From Streptomyces sp. HmicA12 (GTDB lineage: Bacteria > Actinomycetota > Actinomycetes > Streptomycetales > Streptomycetaceae), in NCBI RefSeq assembly GCF_000373565.1, contig NZ_KB891852.1, forward strand, positions 186,001-250,000: a stretch of 64,000 nucleotides of DNA, written 5' to 3'. Shown piece by piece: positions 1 through 7,667 of the stretch. Made by a program: the position numbers and the translations under genes. Position 1 is the first letter of the stretch. Each line of letters begins with the position of its first letter. The notes beneath the pieces are model-generated. The model had not been told where the DNA came from. It did no database searches and saw nothing but the letters and a program-made list of their open reading frames with translations.

Positions 1-1
1 G

Positions 2-1255
2 CAGATCGCCGTCGGCGGCTGCCTCGCCCAGAAGGACCGCGACACCATCGTGAAGAAGGCGCCCTGGGTGGACGTCGTCTTCGGTACGCACAACATCGGC
101 AAGCTGCCCGTCCTCCTGGAGCGCGCCCGCGTCCAGGAGGAGGCGCAGGTCGAGATCGCGGAGTCGCTCGAGGCATTCCCCTCCACGCTGCCGACCCGCC
201 GCGAGAGCGCGTACGCGGCCTGGGTCTCCATCTCGGTGGGCTGCAACAACACCTGCACCTTCTGCATCGTCCCGGCGCTGCGCGGCAAGGAGAAGGACCG
301 CAGGACCGGCGACATCCTCGCCGAGATCGAGGCGCTCGTCGGCGAGGGCGTCTCCGAGATCACGCTGCTCGGTCAGAACGTCAACGCCTACGGGAGCGAC
401 ATCGGCGACCGCGAGGCCTTCAGCAAGCTGCTGCGCGCCTGCGGGCAGATCGAGGGCCTGGAGCGCGTGCGCTTCACGTCCCCGCACCCGCGCGACTTCA
501 CCGACGACGTGATCGCCGCCATGGCCGAGACGCCGAACGTGATGCCGCAGCTGCACATGCCGCTCCAGTCCGGCTCGGACACCGTCCTCAAGGCGATGCG
601 CCGCTCGTACCGCCAGGACCGCTTCCTCGGGATCATCGAGAAGGTCCGCGCCGCCATGCCGTACGCGGCGATCTCCACCGACATCATCGTGGGCTTCCCG
701 GGCGAGACCGAGGAGGACTTCGAGCAGACCATGCACGTGGTGCGCGAGGCCCGCTTCACCAACGCCTTCACCTTCCAGTACTCCAAGCGCCCCGGAACCC
801 CGGCCGCGACCATGGAGAACCAGGTCCCCAAGGAGGTCGTGCAGGCGCGCTACGAGCGCCTCGTCGCCCTCCAGGAGGAGATCTCCTGGGAGGAGAACAA
901 GAAGCAGGTCGGCCGCACCCTGGAGCTCATGGTCGCCGAGGGCGAGGGCCGCAAGGACGGCACCACCCACCGCCTGTCCGGTCGCGCCCCCGACAACCGC
1001 CTGGTCCACTTCACCAAGCCGGACCAGGAGGTCCGCCCCGGCGACGTGGTCACGGTCGAGATCACCTACGCCGCCCCGCACCACCTGCTGGCCGAGGGCG
1101 AGGTCCTGAACGTGCGCCCCACGCGCGCGGGCGACGCCTGGGAGAAGCGCAACAAGGAGACCCAGGACAAGCAGCAGGGCGTCATGCTGGGCCTGCCCCA
1201 GGTGGGCGTCCCCGAGCCGCTGCCCGTGGTCACCGGGGGCTGCGCGGTCGACTGA
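2..1255 (+). CDS. miaB: tRNA-2-methylthio-N6-dimethylallyladenosine synthase MiaB, 5'-truncated by the window edge
   Basis: Radical-SAM enzyme that adds the 2-methylthio group to N6-isopentenyl-A37 of tRNAs reading UNN codons. The reading frame is open to the left edge and encodes VGGCLAQK upstream of the first in-window GTG (50), so that GTG is internal and the true start lies outside the window. Seen: the end of the N-terminal UPF0004 domain with its cluster-ligand Cys (GGCLAQ), the radical-SAM motif CNNTCTFC (about 242-265), and a C-terminal TRAM RNA-binding region (about 930-1110). The last roughly 45 residues are a hydrophilic tail. Its partner miaA, which makes the substrate, lies 1.6 kb downstream. 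About 417 codons are visible. Confidence 0.97.
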   Translation, partial: QIAVGGCLAQKDRDTIVKKAPWVDVVFGTHNIGKLPVLLERARVQEEAQVEIAESLEAFPSTLPTRRESAYAAWVSISVGCNNTCTFCIVPALRGKEKDRRTGDILAEIEALVGEGVSEITLLGQNVNAYGSDIGDREAFSKLLRACGQIEGLERVRFTSPHPRDFTDDVIAAMAETPNVMPQLHMPLQSGSDTVLKAMRRSYRQDRFLGIIEKVRAAMPYAAISTDIIVGFPGETEEDFEQTMHVVREARFTNAFTFQYSKRPGTPAATMENQVPKEVVQARYERLVALQEEISWEENKKQVGRTLELMVAEGEGRKDGTTHRLSGRAPDNRLVHFTKPDQEVRPGDVVTVEITYAAPHHLLAEGEVLNVRPTRAGDAWEKRNKETQDKQQGVMLGLPQVGVPEPLPVVTGGCAVD

Positions 1256-1293
1256 CCGACGCGGCGCGGGGCGCGCGCAGTAGGCTGACGATC

Positions 1294-1998
1294 ATGCTTG
1301 TCGCCGCCGCCGTCTGCCCCTGCCCGCCGCTGCTCGTGCCCGAGGTCGCCGCCGGCGCGGCCCCGGAGCTGGACGCCGCCCGCACGGCCTGTGACGCGGC
1401 ACTCGGCGCGGTGCTCGCGGCCGACCCCGAGCTGCTCGTGGTGGTCGGCGAGGGCCCGCGCACGGCGTTCCACGAGCAGGGGGCCCGCGGCACCTTCCGC
1501 GCGTTCGGCGTCGACGTCGACGTGGTGCTCGGCGCACCCTCCGACATCCCGGCGGAGCCGCTGCCGCTCTCCCTGAGCGTCGGCGCGTGGCTGCTCGCGC
1601 GCGCGGGCTGGGACGGGCCGGTACGCGGTTACGAGGTCCCGGGGGACAGCTCCTGGCCGGCCAATGGCGAGGACGGCGTGCACATCGCCGCCCTGGCGGA
1701 CCGCGTGGGCCTGCTCGTGATGGGCGACGGCACCGCCTGCCGCACCCTCAAGGCCCCCGGCTACCTGGACGAGCGCGCCGAGGGCGTGGACGCGGGGATC
1801 GCCGCCGCACTGCGCGACCTCGACGCCGACGGCACCCTCGCACGGCTCGACGCGGACCTGTCCCGCGAACTGAAGATCTCCGGCCGCGCGCCCTGGCAGA
1901 TCCTCAGCGCGGCCTGGGACAAGGACAACGGCACGGGCGACCTCCTCTACGAAGACGCTCCCTACGGAGTCGGCTACTTCGTCGCGTCCTGGACGTAG
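1294..1998 (+). CDS. class III extradiol dioxygenase (LigB)-fold protein with altered metal site
   Basis: 234 aa. It resembles the LigB-like family that actinobacterial genomes list as 'class III extradiol dioxygenase subunit B-like'. The N-terminus reads VAAAVCPCPPLLVPE, where active family members usually have a PHPPLL-type motif; the metal-binding His appears to be Cys. A second expected SHR-like motif near residue 150 reads GTACR. A dioxygenase activity is therefore doubtful and the function is unknown. Start: ATG 1294 lies 7 nt after a TAGGCT -10 box (1281-1286), so the mRNA is probably leaderless. It sits between miaB and miaA, 39 bp after miaB. A hairpin terminator (2026-2059) follows. 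Confidence 0.75.
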   Translation: MLVAAAVCPCPPLLVPEVAAGAAPELDAARTACDAALGAVLAADPELLVVVGEGPRTAFHEQGARGTFRAFGVDVDVVLGAPSDIPAEPLPLSLSVGAWLLARAGWDGPVRGYEVPGDSSWPANGEDGVHIAALADRVGLLVMGDGTACRTLKAPGYLDERAEGVDAGIAAALRDLDADGTLARLDADLSRELKISGRAPWQILSAAWDKDNGTGDLLYEDAPYGVGYFVASWT

Positions 1999-2025
1999 TA
2001 CACGCCACAGAAGGCCAAGAAAGGC

Positions 2026-2059
2026 GACGGCCGCGAAGCCCGAGGGCTTCGCGGCCGTC
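2026..2059. terminator. bidirectional hairpin terminator
   Basis: Perfect 15-bp inverted repeat (2026-2040 and 2045-2059) with a 4-nt loop. It lies between the convergent ends of the LigB-fold gene (+) and the antitoxin-like gene (-). Confidence 0.85.
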
Positions 2060-2082
2060 CGCCATGTGTGCCGCGCGCGGCG

Positions 2083-2331
2083 TCAGGGAGCCGCGGGGGG
2101 CGACGGCGGGGTGCCGCCGTCCTTGCTGTCCGGTCCGGAGAGCTTGTCCAGGGCGTCCTTCGCCTTGTCCGTACCCGTCTGGATCTTGTCGCTGTACTTG
2201 CCCTTGGTCTTCTCGTCGACCGTCTTGGCGGCCTTGTCGAGGCCTTGGTCGATCTTGTCCCCGTGCTGTCGCGCGAGGTCGGAGACCTTGTCCTTGTTCA
2301 GCTTGGCTTTGATCGAGTCCAGGAAGCCCAT
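2083..2331 (-). CDS. small antitoxin-like protein (Rv0909-type family)
   Basis: 82 aa, starting MGFLDSIKAKLNKDKV and continuing as a strongly charged Lys/Asp/Gly helix. It ends in a Pro/Ala tail (GGTPPSPPAAP). This resembles the short proteins that Streptomyces annotations call 'antitoxin' (mycobacterial Rv0909 type). No toxin-like partner is adjacent, so a toxin-antitoxin role is only a family label here. RBS GGAAGG lies about 7 nt before ATG 2331. The acidic protein gene at 2375-2659 is 43 bp upstream on the same strand, so the two are probably co-transcribed and stop at the hairpin at 2026-2059. Confidence 0.75.
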   Translation of the reverse strand: MGFLDSIKAKLNKDKVSDLARQHGDKIDQGLDKAAKTVDEKTKGKYSDKIQTGTDKAKDALDKLSGPDSKDGGTPPSPPAAP

Positions 2332-2374
2332 GGATCCACCTTCCCTCGCGGGAACTCGCGAATGTCAGCTCGAG

Positions 2375-2659
2375 CTACTTGCGGGCGCCTTCGCCGGCCT
2401 CGTTGTCGGCGGCCTGCTCCGCGGACTGCTGCTTGGGGATCTCCACGTTCTCCGGTGCAACGGCCGCAGGGGTCTCGTCGGTCTCCGCCTCCTCGGCCTT
2501 CTCCTCGGCCATGGCGGCTTCTGCGGCCTCGGGCGCCGACTCGGCGTCAGGAGCGTCCTCCGCCTCCGGCTCGGCCGTCAGAGGGGCGACCTGCGCTTCG
2601 GCGGTCGACACCTCCTCGGTGTCCTTGGCCTTGCGGCGAAACATGGCAAAAACGCCCAT
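2375..2659 (-). CDS. small acidic low-complexity protein of unknown function
   Basis: 94 aa from ATG 2659, chosen because GGAG lies 7 nt upstream; a longer open frame reaching 2773 has no such support. The protein begins MGVFAMFRRKAKD, a short hydrophobic/basic head. Almost all the rest is Glu/Ala/Pro-rich (repeated EAE/EEK stretches), predicted disordered and very acidic. No domain recognised. It probably forms an operon with the antitoxin-like gene downstream and is divergent from miaA, with a 182-bp gap. Confidence 0.65.
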   Translation of the reverse strand: MGVFAMFRRKAKDTEEVSTAEAQVAPLTAEPEAEDAPDAESAPEAAEAAMAEEKAEEAETDETPAAVAPENVEIPKQQSAEQAADNEAGEGARK

Positions 2660-2841
2660 TTCTACTCCATACGTTACTCGTGTGGGCGAAATCCCGCCCT
2701 GCCCGGTGCGCCCCATTGCGTCGCCCGGGTCACCGGTCCGCAAAACCGGCGGCTGGAACCTCGCAACAGGCAACGAACCCGGACCTGTGGCGTCACGTAG
2801 CTCGTTCGAGAAGTGGTGCCGGGGTTTGCGAGACTGGGGCG

Positions 2842-3780
2842 GTGAGTAGCGCAGCTCCCGCCCCGCGGGTCATCGCCGTCGTCGGTCCCACCGCCGCCGG
2901 AAAGTCGGATCTGGGTGTCTTCCTCGCCAAGGAACTGGGCGGTGAAGTAGTCAACGCCGACTCCATGCAGTTGTACCGAGGGATGGACATCGGCACCGCC
3001 AAGCTGACGCCCGAGGAGCGCGCCGGAGTCCCGCACCATCTCCTCGACATCTGGGACGTCACGGAGGCGGCGAGCGTCGCCGAGTACCAGAGACTCGCCC
3101 GCACCGAGATCGACCGGCTCCTCGCCGAGGGGCGCTGGCCCGTCCTCGTGGGCGGCTCCGGGCTCTACGTGCGGGGTGCCGTCGACAAGATGGAGTTCCC
3201 CGGCACCGACCCCGAGGTCCGGGCCCGCCTGGAGGCGGAGCTGGAGCGGCACGGTTCCGGCGCCCTGCACACCCGACTCGCCGCCGCCGACCCGGAAGCG
3301 GCCACGGCGATCCTGTCGAGCAACGGCCGGCGCATCGTGCGCGCCCTCGAAGTCATCGAGATCACCGGAAAGCCGTTCACGGCCAACCTGCCGGGACACG
3401 ACTCCGTCTACGACACCGTCCAGATCGGCGTCGACGTAGAGCGGCCCGAACTCGACGAACGCATCACCACGCGCGTGGACCGCATGTGGGCGGCCGGACT
3501 CGTCGACGAGGTACGCGCGCTGGAGACGGAGGGCCTGCGCGAGGGCCGTACGGCGTCGCGGGCGCTCGGGTACCAGCAGGTCCTCGCCGCGCTCGCCGGG
3601 GAGTGCACCGAGGACGAGGCGCGCGCCGAGACCGTACGCGCCACCAAGCGCTTCGCGCGCCGCCAGGACTCGTGGTTCCGCCGCGACCCCCGGGTGCATT
3701 GGCTCAGTGGGGCCGTCGCCCATCGCACGGAACTCCCGGCGCGCGCAATGGCGTTGGTCGAACGACCGGTTACAGCCTGA
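2842..3780 (+). CDS. miaA: tRNA dimethylallyltransferase MiaA
   Basis: 312 aa. Transfers a dimethylallyl group from DMAPP to A37 of tRNAs, giving i6A, the substrate of MiaB. Seen: P-loop VVGPTAAGKS at residues 11-20, the NADSMQLYRGMDIGTAK motif (about 36-52) and VGGSGLYVR (about 104-112), all typical of MiaA; length is normal for the family. The open frame continues about 770 bp upstream, but MSSAAPAPRVIAVVG from GTG 2842 is the family-like N-terminus. A short unrelated membrane protein gene follows. Confidence 0.96.
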   Translation: MSSAAPAPRVIAVVGPTAAGKSDLGVFLAKELGGEVVNADSMQLYRGMDIGTAKLTPEERAGVPHHLLDIWDVTEAASVAEYQRLARTEIDRLLAEGRWPVLVGGSGLYVRGAVDKMEFPGTDPEVRARLEAELERHGSGALHTRLAAADPEAATAILSSNGRRIVRALEVIEITGKPFTANLPGHDSVYDTVQIGVDVERPELDERITTRVDRMWAAGLVDEVRALETEGLREGRTASRALGYQQVLAALAGECTEDEARAETVRATKRFARRQDSWFRRDPRVHWLSGAVAHRTELPARAMALVERPVTA

Positions 3781-3880
3781 TCACGTGATGGCATCGGGAC
3801 GCCCGGGCGGTCATCCCGGCCCCCGCGGCCGTGCCATCATCGACCATCGATCGACCAGACAGTCCGGAGTGGGAGGGCGC

Positions 3881-4354
3881 GTGGCGATGGAGGCCGGCCC
3901 TCGTGACACCGCACCAGGCGGGGAGCAGTTGAGCTCCGACGGTCCTGACGCGACCCCGGAAGGCGTGATCGCCGACGGGCCCACCGTCGAGGAGATCGCC
4001 GCGCAGGACGAAGCGGCGGAGGTCGAGGTCGAGCTGCGCCCACAGCGCAGGCTCCGCATCTGGCAGCTCGCGCCGATCGTGGCCCTCGCCACCATCGGCT
4101 CCCTGATGTTCGCGTTCCCGCTCTTCTTCGAGTTCGGCGACGGCGGCGCCGTCGTGGCGATGCTCGGCCTGCTGATCAGCTCCTGCGCGGCCGGCTGGGG
4201 CCTGATGGCGGCACGCCGGGTGGGTTACACGCTGCCCGGCCTTCCGCCCCGCGGCTCGGGCCGCTGGCCGGACTGGCGGGTCGTGGGCGCGTACGTGGTC
4301 GTGGTGGCGGCCGTGACGGTGCTCGCCGTCTGGCGCGTGGCCAGACTCCGCTGA
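3881..4354 (+). CDS. small three-helix membrane protein, unknown function
   Basis: About 157 aa. The first roughly 60 residues are hydrophilic and acidic (EEIAAQDEAAEVEVEL). Three predicted membrane helices follow (starting near IWQLAPIVALAT, AVVAMLGLLISS and VVGAYVVVVAAV), then a short basic end. Start is ambiguous: GTG 3881 lies 4 nt after a GGGAGGG sequence (3871-3877), and ATG 3887 lies 9 nt after it. No function recognised. It lies between miaA and dapF; this neighbourhood is typical of Streptomyces, but no functional link is evident. Confidence 0.8.
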   Translation: MAMEAGPRDTAPGGEQLSSDGPDATPEGVIADGPTVEEIAAQDEAAEVEVELRPQRRLRIWQLAPIVALATIGSLMFAFPLFFEFGDGGAVVAMLGLLISSCAAGWGLMAARRVGYTLPGLPPRGSGRWPDWRVVGAYVVVVAAVTVLAVWRVARLR

Positions 4355-4402
4355 GCGCACTCCACCGTCCAGGTTGCCGGACCCATCTCGTACGATCGAG
4401 AG

Positions 4403-5326
4403 ATGACGTCCAACCCGTCGCCCGCCACCACCCCTGACCGAGGCGCCTCGCACGGTCGCCTCTCCTTCCTCAAGGGTCACGGGACCGAGAACGACTTCGT
4501 GATCGTCCCGGACCCGGAGAACGCCATCGACCTGCCCCCGGCAGCCGTGGCCGCGCTCTGCGACCGCCGCGCCGGCATCGGCGGCGACGGCGTCCTCCAC
4601 GTCGTGCGCTCCGCGGCCCACCCCGAGGCACGGCACCTGGCCGACGAGGCCGAATGGTTCATGGACTACCGCAACGGCGACGGCTCGATCGCCGAGATGT
4701 GCGGCAACGGGGTCCGGGTCTTCGCCCGCTATCTCCAGCACGCCGGACACATCACCGCGGGCGACCTCGCCGTGGCCACCCGGGGCGGCGTCAAGAAGGT
4801 CCACATCGACAAGGAAGGCCTGGTCACGGTCAGCATGGGCCGGGCGGTGCTCCCTGAGGGGGAGGTCACCGTCTCCGTCGACGACCGCACCTGGCCCGCC
4901 CTGAACGTGAACATGGGCAACCCGCACGCCGTCGCCTTCGTGGCCGACCTCGCGCACGCGGGCCGCCTGCTCGACGCACCGCCCTTCGCCCCGGCGAGCG
5001 CCTACCCGCAGGGGGTCAACGTCGAGTTCGTCGCCGACCGCGGCCCGCGGCACGTCGCCATGCGCGTGCACGAGCGCGGCTCCGGCGAGACCCGCTCGTG
5101 CGGCACCGGCGCCTGCGCGGTGGCCGTCGCCACGGCCCGCCGCGACGGCCTCGACCCCACCGCCACCGGAGCCCCGGTGACGTACGAGATCGATGTCCTC
5201 GGCGGCCGCCTGACCATCACCGAGCGGCCCGACGGCGAGATCGAGATGACCGGACCGGCCGTGATCGTGGCCGAGGGTGAGATCGACGCGGACTGGTTCG
5301 CGGCGATCGAAACCGTAAACCCGTGA
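4403..5326 (+). CDS. dapF: diaminopimelate epimerase DapF
   Basis: 307 aa cytoplasmic enzyme that converts LL- to meso-diaminopimelate for lysine. Streptomyces use LL-DAP in the wall, so the lysine branch is the likelier use. Both catalytic cysteines are visible, in MCGNG (about residue 98) and SCGTGAC (about residue 233), and FLKGHGTENDF opens the first domain. The protein carries about 20 extra residues before that motif. Start ATG 4403 lies 6 nt after TACGAT (4391-4396), which points to a leaderless transcript and supports this start despite the weak Shine-Dalgarno. Confidence 0.96.
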   Translation: MTSNPSPATTPDRGASHGRLSFLKGHGTENDFVIVPDPENAIDLPPAAVAALCDRRAGIGGDGVLHVVRSAAHPEARHLADEAEWFMDYRNGDGSIAEMCGNGVRVFARYLQHAGHITAGDLAVATRGGVKKVHIDKEGLVTVSMGRAVLPEGEVTVSVDDRTWPALNVNMGNPHAVAFVADLAHAGRLLDAPPFAPASAYPQGVNVEFVADRGPRHVAMRVHERGSGETRSCGTGACAVAVATARRDGLDPTATGAPVTYEIDVLGGRLTITERPDGEIEMTGPAVIVAEGEIDADWFAAIETVNP

Positions 5327-5465
5327 ACTGTCGCTCGAATGGGTGATCCGTTTCACGCTGGGCGAGAGCGGGACTGCGCCACGTGATGGGCTCGGTAGCA
5401 TCAAGCACCGGTCCGGACGGGTGCCCCCGCCAGCCCGCCACCGGTCGACGAAGCCGGAGGTGCTC

Positions 5466-7589
5466 ATGAGTGCGGAGGCGACCAACCCCGCCACCCCGGG
5501 GCCGATCACGCCCGGAGCACCGCGCCGGCGTGGCCGACCCCGGATCGACCTGCGACGTCTGGGCCGCGCCGCGCTCCTCGGACCGGCCGGCCGCGACCGG
5601 CTGCCCGACGCGATCGGCCATGTGGCCGAGGCGCATCGCGCGCACTACGCCGACGCCGACTTGGAGCCGCTGCGCCGCGCCTACGTCCTGGCCGAGTCCT
5701 CGCACCGCGGCCAGATGCGCAAGAGCGGCGAGCCGTACATCACCCACCCCCTGGCCGTGACGCTGATCCTGGCCGCGCTGGGTGCGGAGACCACGACGCT
5801 GACCGCCTCCCTCCTCCACGACACCGTCGAGGACACGGACGTGACGCTCGACCAGGTGCGCGAGGAGTTCGGCGCCGAGGTCGCGTACCTGGTCGACGGC
5901 GTCACCAAGCTAGAGAAGGTCGACTACGGCGCCGCGGCCGAGCCCGAGACCTTCCGCAAGATGCTGGTCGCGACCGGCAACGACGTACGCGTCATGTCGA
6001 TCAAGCTCGCCGACCGCCTGCACAACATGCGCACCCTCGGCGTCATGCGCCAGGAGAAGCAGGAACGGATCGCCAAGGTCACCCGCGACGTCCTCATCCC
6101 GCTCGCCGAGCGCCTCGGTGTGCAGGCGCTCAAGACCGAGCTCGAGGACCTCGTCTTCGCGATCCTGCGCCCCGAGGAGTACGCGCAGACGCAGGCCCTC
6201 ATCGCGGCCGACGCGGCCCGCGCCGAGAAGCCCCTCGCGGAGATCGCCGACGAGGTGCGCGGCGTGCTGCGCGAGGCGGGCCTGAGCGCCGAGGTCCTCA
6301 TCCGGCCGAGGCACTCCGTCTCCGTGAACCGGGTGCTGCGCAAACGCGGCGAGCTGCGCGGCGCCGATTTCGGCCGCCTCCTTGTGCTCGTCTCCGAGGA
6401 CGCCGACTGTTACGGCGTCCTCGGTGAGCTGCACACCTGTTTCACGCCGGTGGTCTCGGAGTTCAAGGACTTCATCGCCGTACCGAAGTTCAACCTGTAC
6501 CAGTCGCTGCACACCGCGGTCGCGCGCGGCGACGGCGAAGTCGCCGAAGTCCTCATCCGCACGCACCAGATGCACAAGGTGGCGGAGGCCGGCGTCGTCG
6601 CGCTCGGCAACCCGTACACGCCGTCCGGCGAAGGGGACCTGGACACCGTCGGCGAGCGCTCCGACCCCACCCGTCCCGGCTGGCTCTCCCGTCTCCTCGA
6701 CTGGCAGCAGTCCGCGCCCGACGCCGACACCTTCTGGTCCACGCTCAGGGAAGACCTCGCGCAGGACCGCGAGATCACCGTCTTCCGGCCCGACGGCGGC
6801 ACCATCGGCCTTCCCGCGGGCGCCAGTTGTGTGGACGCCGCGTACGCCCAGTACGGCGAGGACGCCCACGCCTGCATCGGCGCGCGGGTCAACGGCCGCC
6901 TGGCCACGCTCAGTACGGTGCTGCACGACGGCGACACCGTGCAGCTCCTCATGGACCACATGGAAGGCGGCGCGGCCTCCGAGCCGTCCCGCGACTGGCT
7001 CGACCACGCCCGTACGCCCGCCGCGCGCATCGCCATCCGCCGCTGGCTGACCGCGCACCCGGAGGGGCCCAGCGCGACGGAACCCGCGCCGCGTGCCCCC
7101 TACAGCGGCCCCTCGGCCCGCCCCTCGGCGGCCAACGCCGTCGTCGACCAGCCGGGTGCCACCGTCCGGCTCGCGGGCTGCTGTACGCCCGTACCGCCCG
7201 ACAAGGTGACCGGCTTCGCCGTCCGCGGCGGCGCCGTCACCGTGCACCGTGTCGAGTGCCCCGCCGTGGCCCGCATGAAGGACGCCGGGCGCGCCGAGGT
7301 GGGCGTGCGCTGGGCCGACGCGGAGACCGCCGAGTACCGGGTGACCCTGACCGCCGAGTCCTTCAGCCGCCCGCACCTGCTGGCCGACCTGACCGAAGCC
7401 ATAGCGCTCGAGGGCGTCGCCATCATCTCCGCGACCGTCGAACCCCCCGCCCAGGGCCGCGTCCGGCACACGTACACCCTCCAACTCCCCGGCTCCGCCC
7501 ACCTCCAGGCCGTGATGCGGGCGATGCGCAACGTCCCGGGGGTGTACGACGTCGGGCGCGCCCAGCATGCGGCGGCCGGAGCGCCTTAG
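5466..7589 (+). CDS. RelA/SpoT homologue (RshA-like) with intact hydrolase and degenerate synthetase domain
   Basis: 707 aa. RSH-family protein of (p)ppGpp metabolism, probably the second RSH of the organism besides RelA. Order: variable N-terminus, HD hydrolase domain (YITHPLAV, then LLHDTVEDT near residue 118, both intact), synthetase-like domain (KFNLYQSLHT near residue 345), TGS, a linker, then a C-terminal ACT domain. In the synthetase domain the stretch equivalent to YDLxAIRV reads GRLLVLVS, so the Mg-binding Asp appears lost; the Glu before the IRT motif is kept. Start ATG 5466 has GGAGG 5 nt upstream. Likely hydrolase-biased, by inference. Confidence 0.9.
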   Translation: MSAEATNPATPGPITPGAPRRRGRPRIDLRRLGRAALLGPAGRDRLPDAIGHVAEAHRAHYADADLEPLRRAYVLAESSHRGQMRKSGEPYITHPLAVTLILAALGAETTTLTASLLHDTVEDTDVTLDQVREEFGAEVAYLVDGVTKLEKVDYGAAAEPETFRKMLVATGNDVRVMSIKLADRLHNMRTLGVMRQEKQERIAKVTRDVLIPLAERLGVQALKTELEDLVFAILRPEEYAQTQALIAADAARAEKPLAEIADEVRGVLREAGLSAEVLIRPRHSVSVNRVLRKRGELRGADFGRLLVLVSEDADCYGVLGELHTCFTPVVSEFKDFIAVPKFNLYQSLHTAVARGDGEVAEVLIRTHQMHKVAEAGVVALGNPYTPSGEGDLDTVGERSDPTRPGWLSRLLDWQQSAPDADTFWSTLREDLAQDREITVFRPDGGTIGLPAGASCVDAAYAQYGEDAHACIGARVNGRLATLSTVLHDGDTVQLLMDHMEGGAASEPSRDWLDHARTPAARIAIRRWLTAHPEGPSATEPAPRAPYSGPSARPSAANAVVDQPGATVRLAGCCTPVPPDKVTGFAVRGGAVTVHRVECPAVARMKDAGRAEVGVRWADAETAEYRVTLTAESFSRPHLLADLTEAIALEGVAIISATVEPPAQGRVRHTYTLQLPGSAHLQAVMRAMRNVPGVYDVGRAQHAAAGAP

Positions 7590-7667
7590 GGCCCGAGACG
7601 GTCTCGTTCGGGTGGGTGCGGCGCGTGCCGCCCGACGAGTCCGGCGGTGCGCTGATAGCCGTAGTTC

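Noticed and set aside
2842..3780. Longer miaA protein from 2068 (570 codons)
   Set aside because: The added N-terminus overlaps two minus-strand genes and is unlike MiaA; GTG 2842 gives the normal family length.
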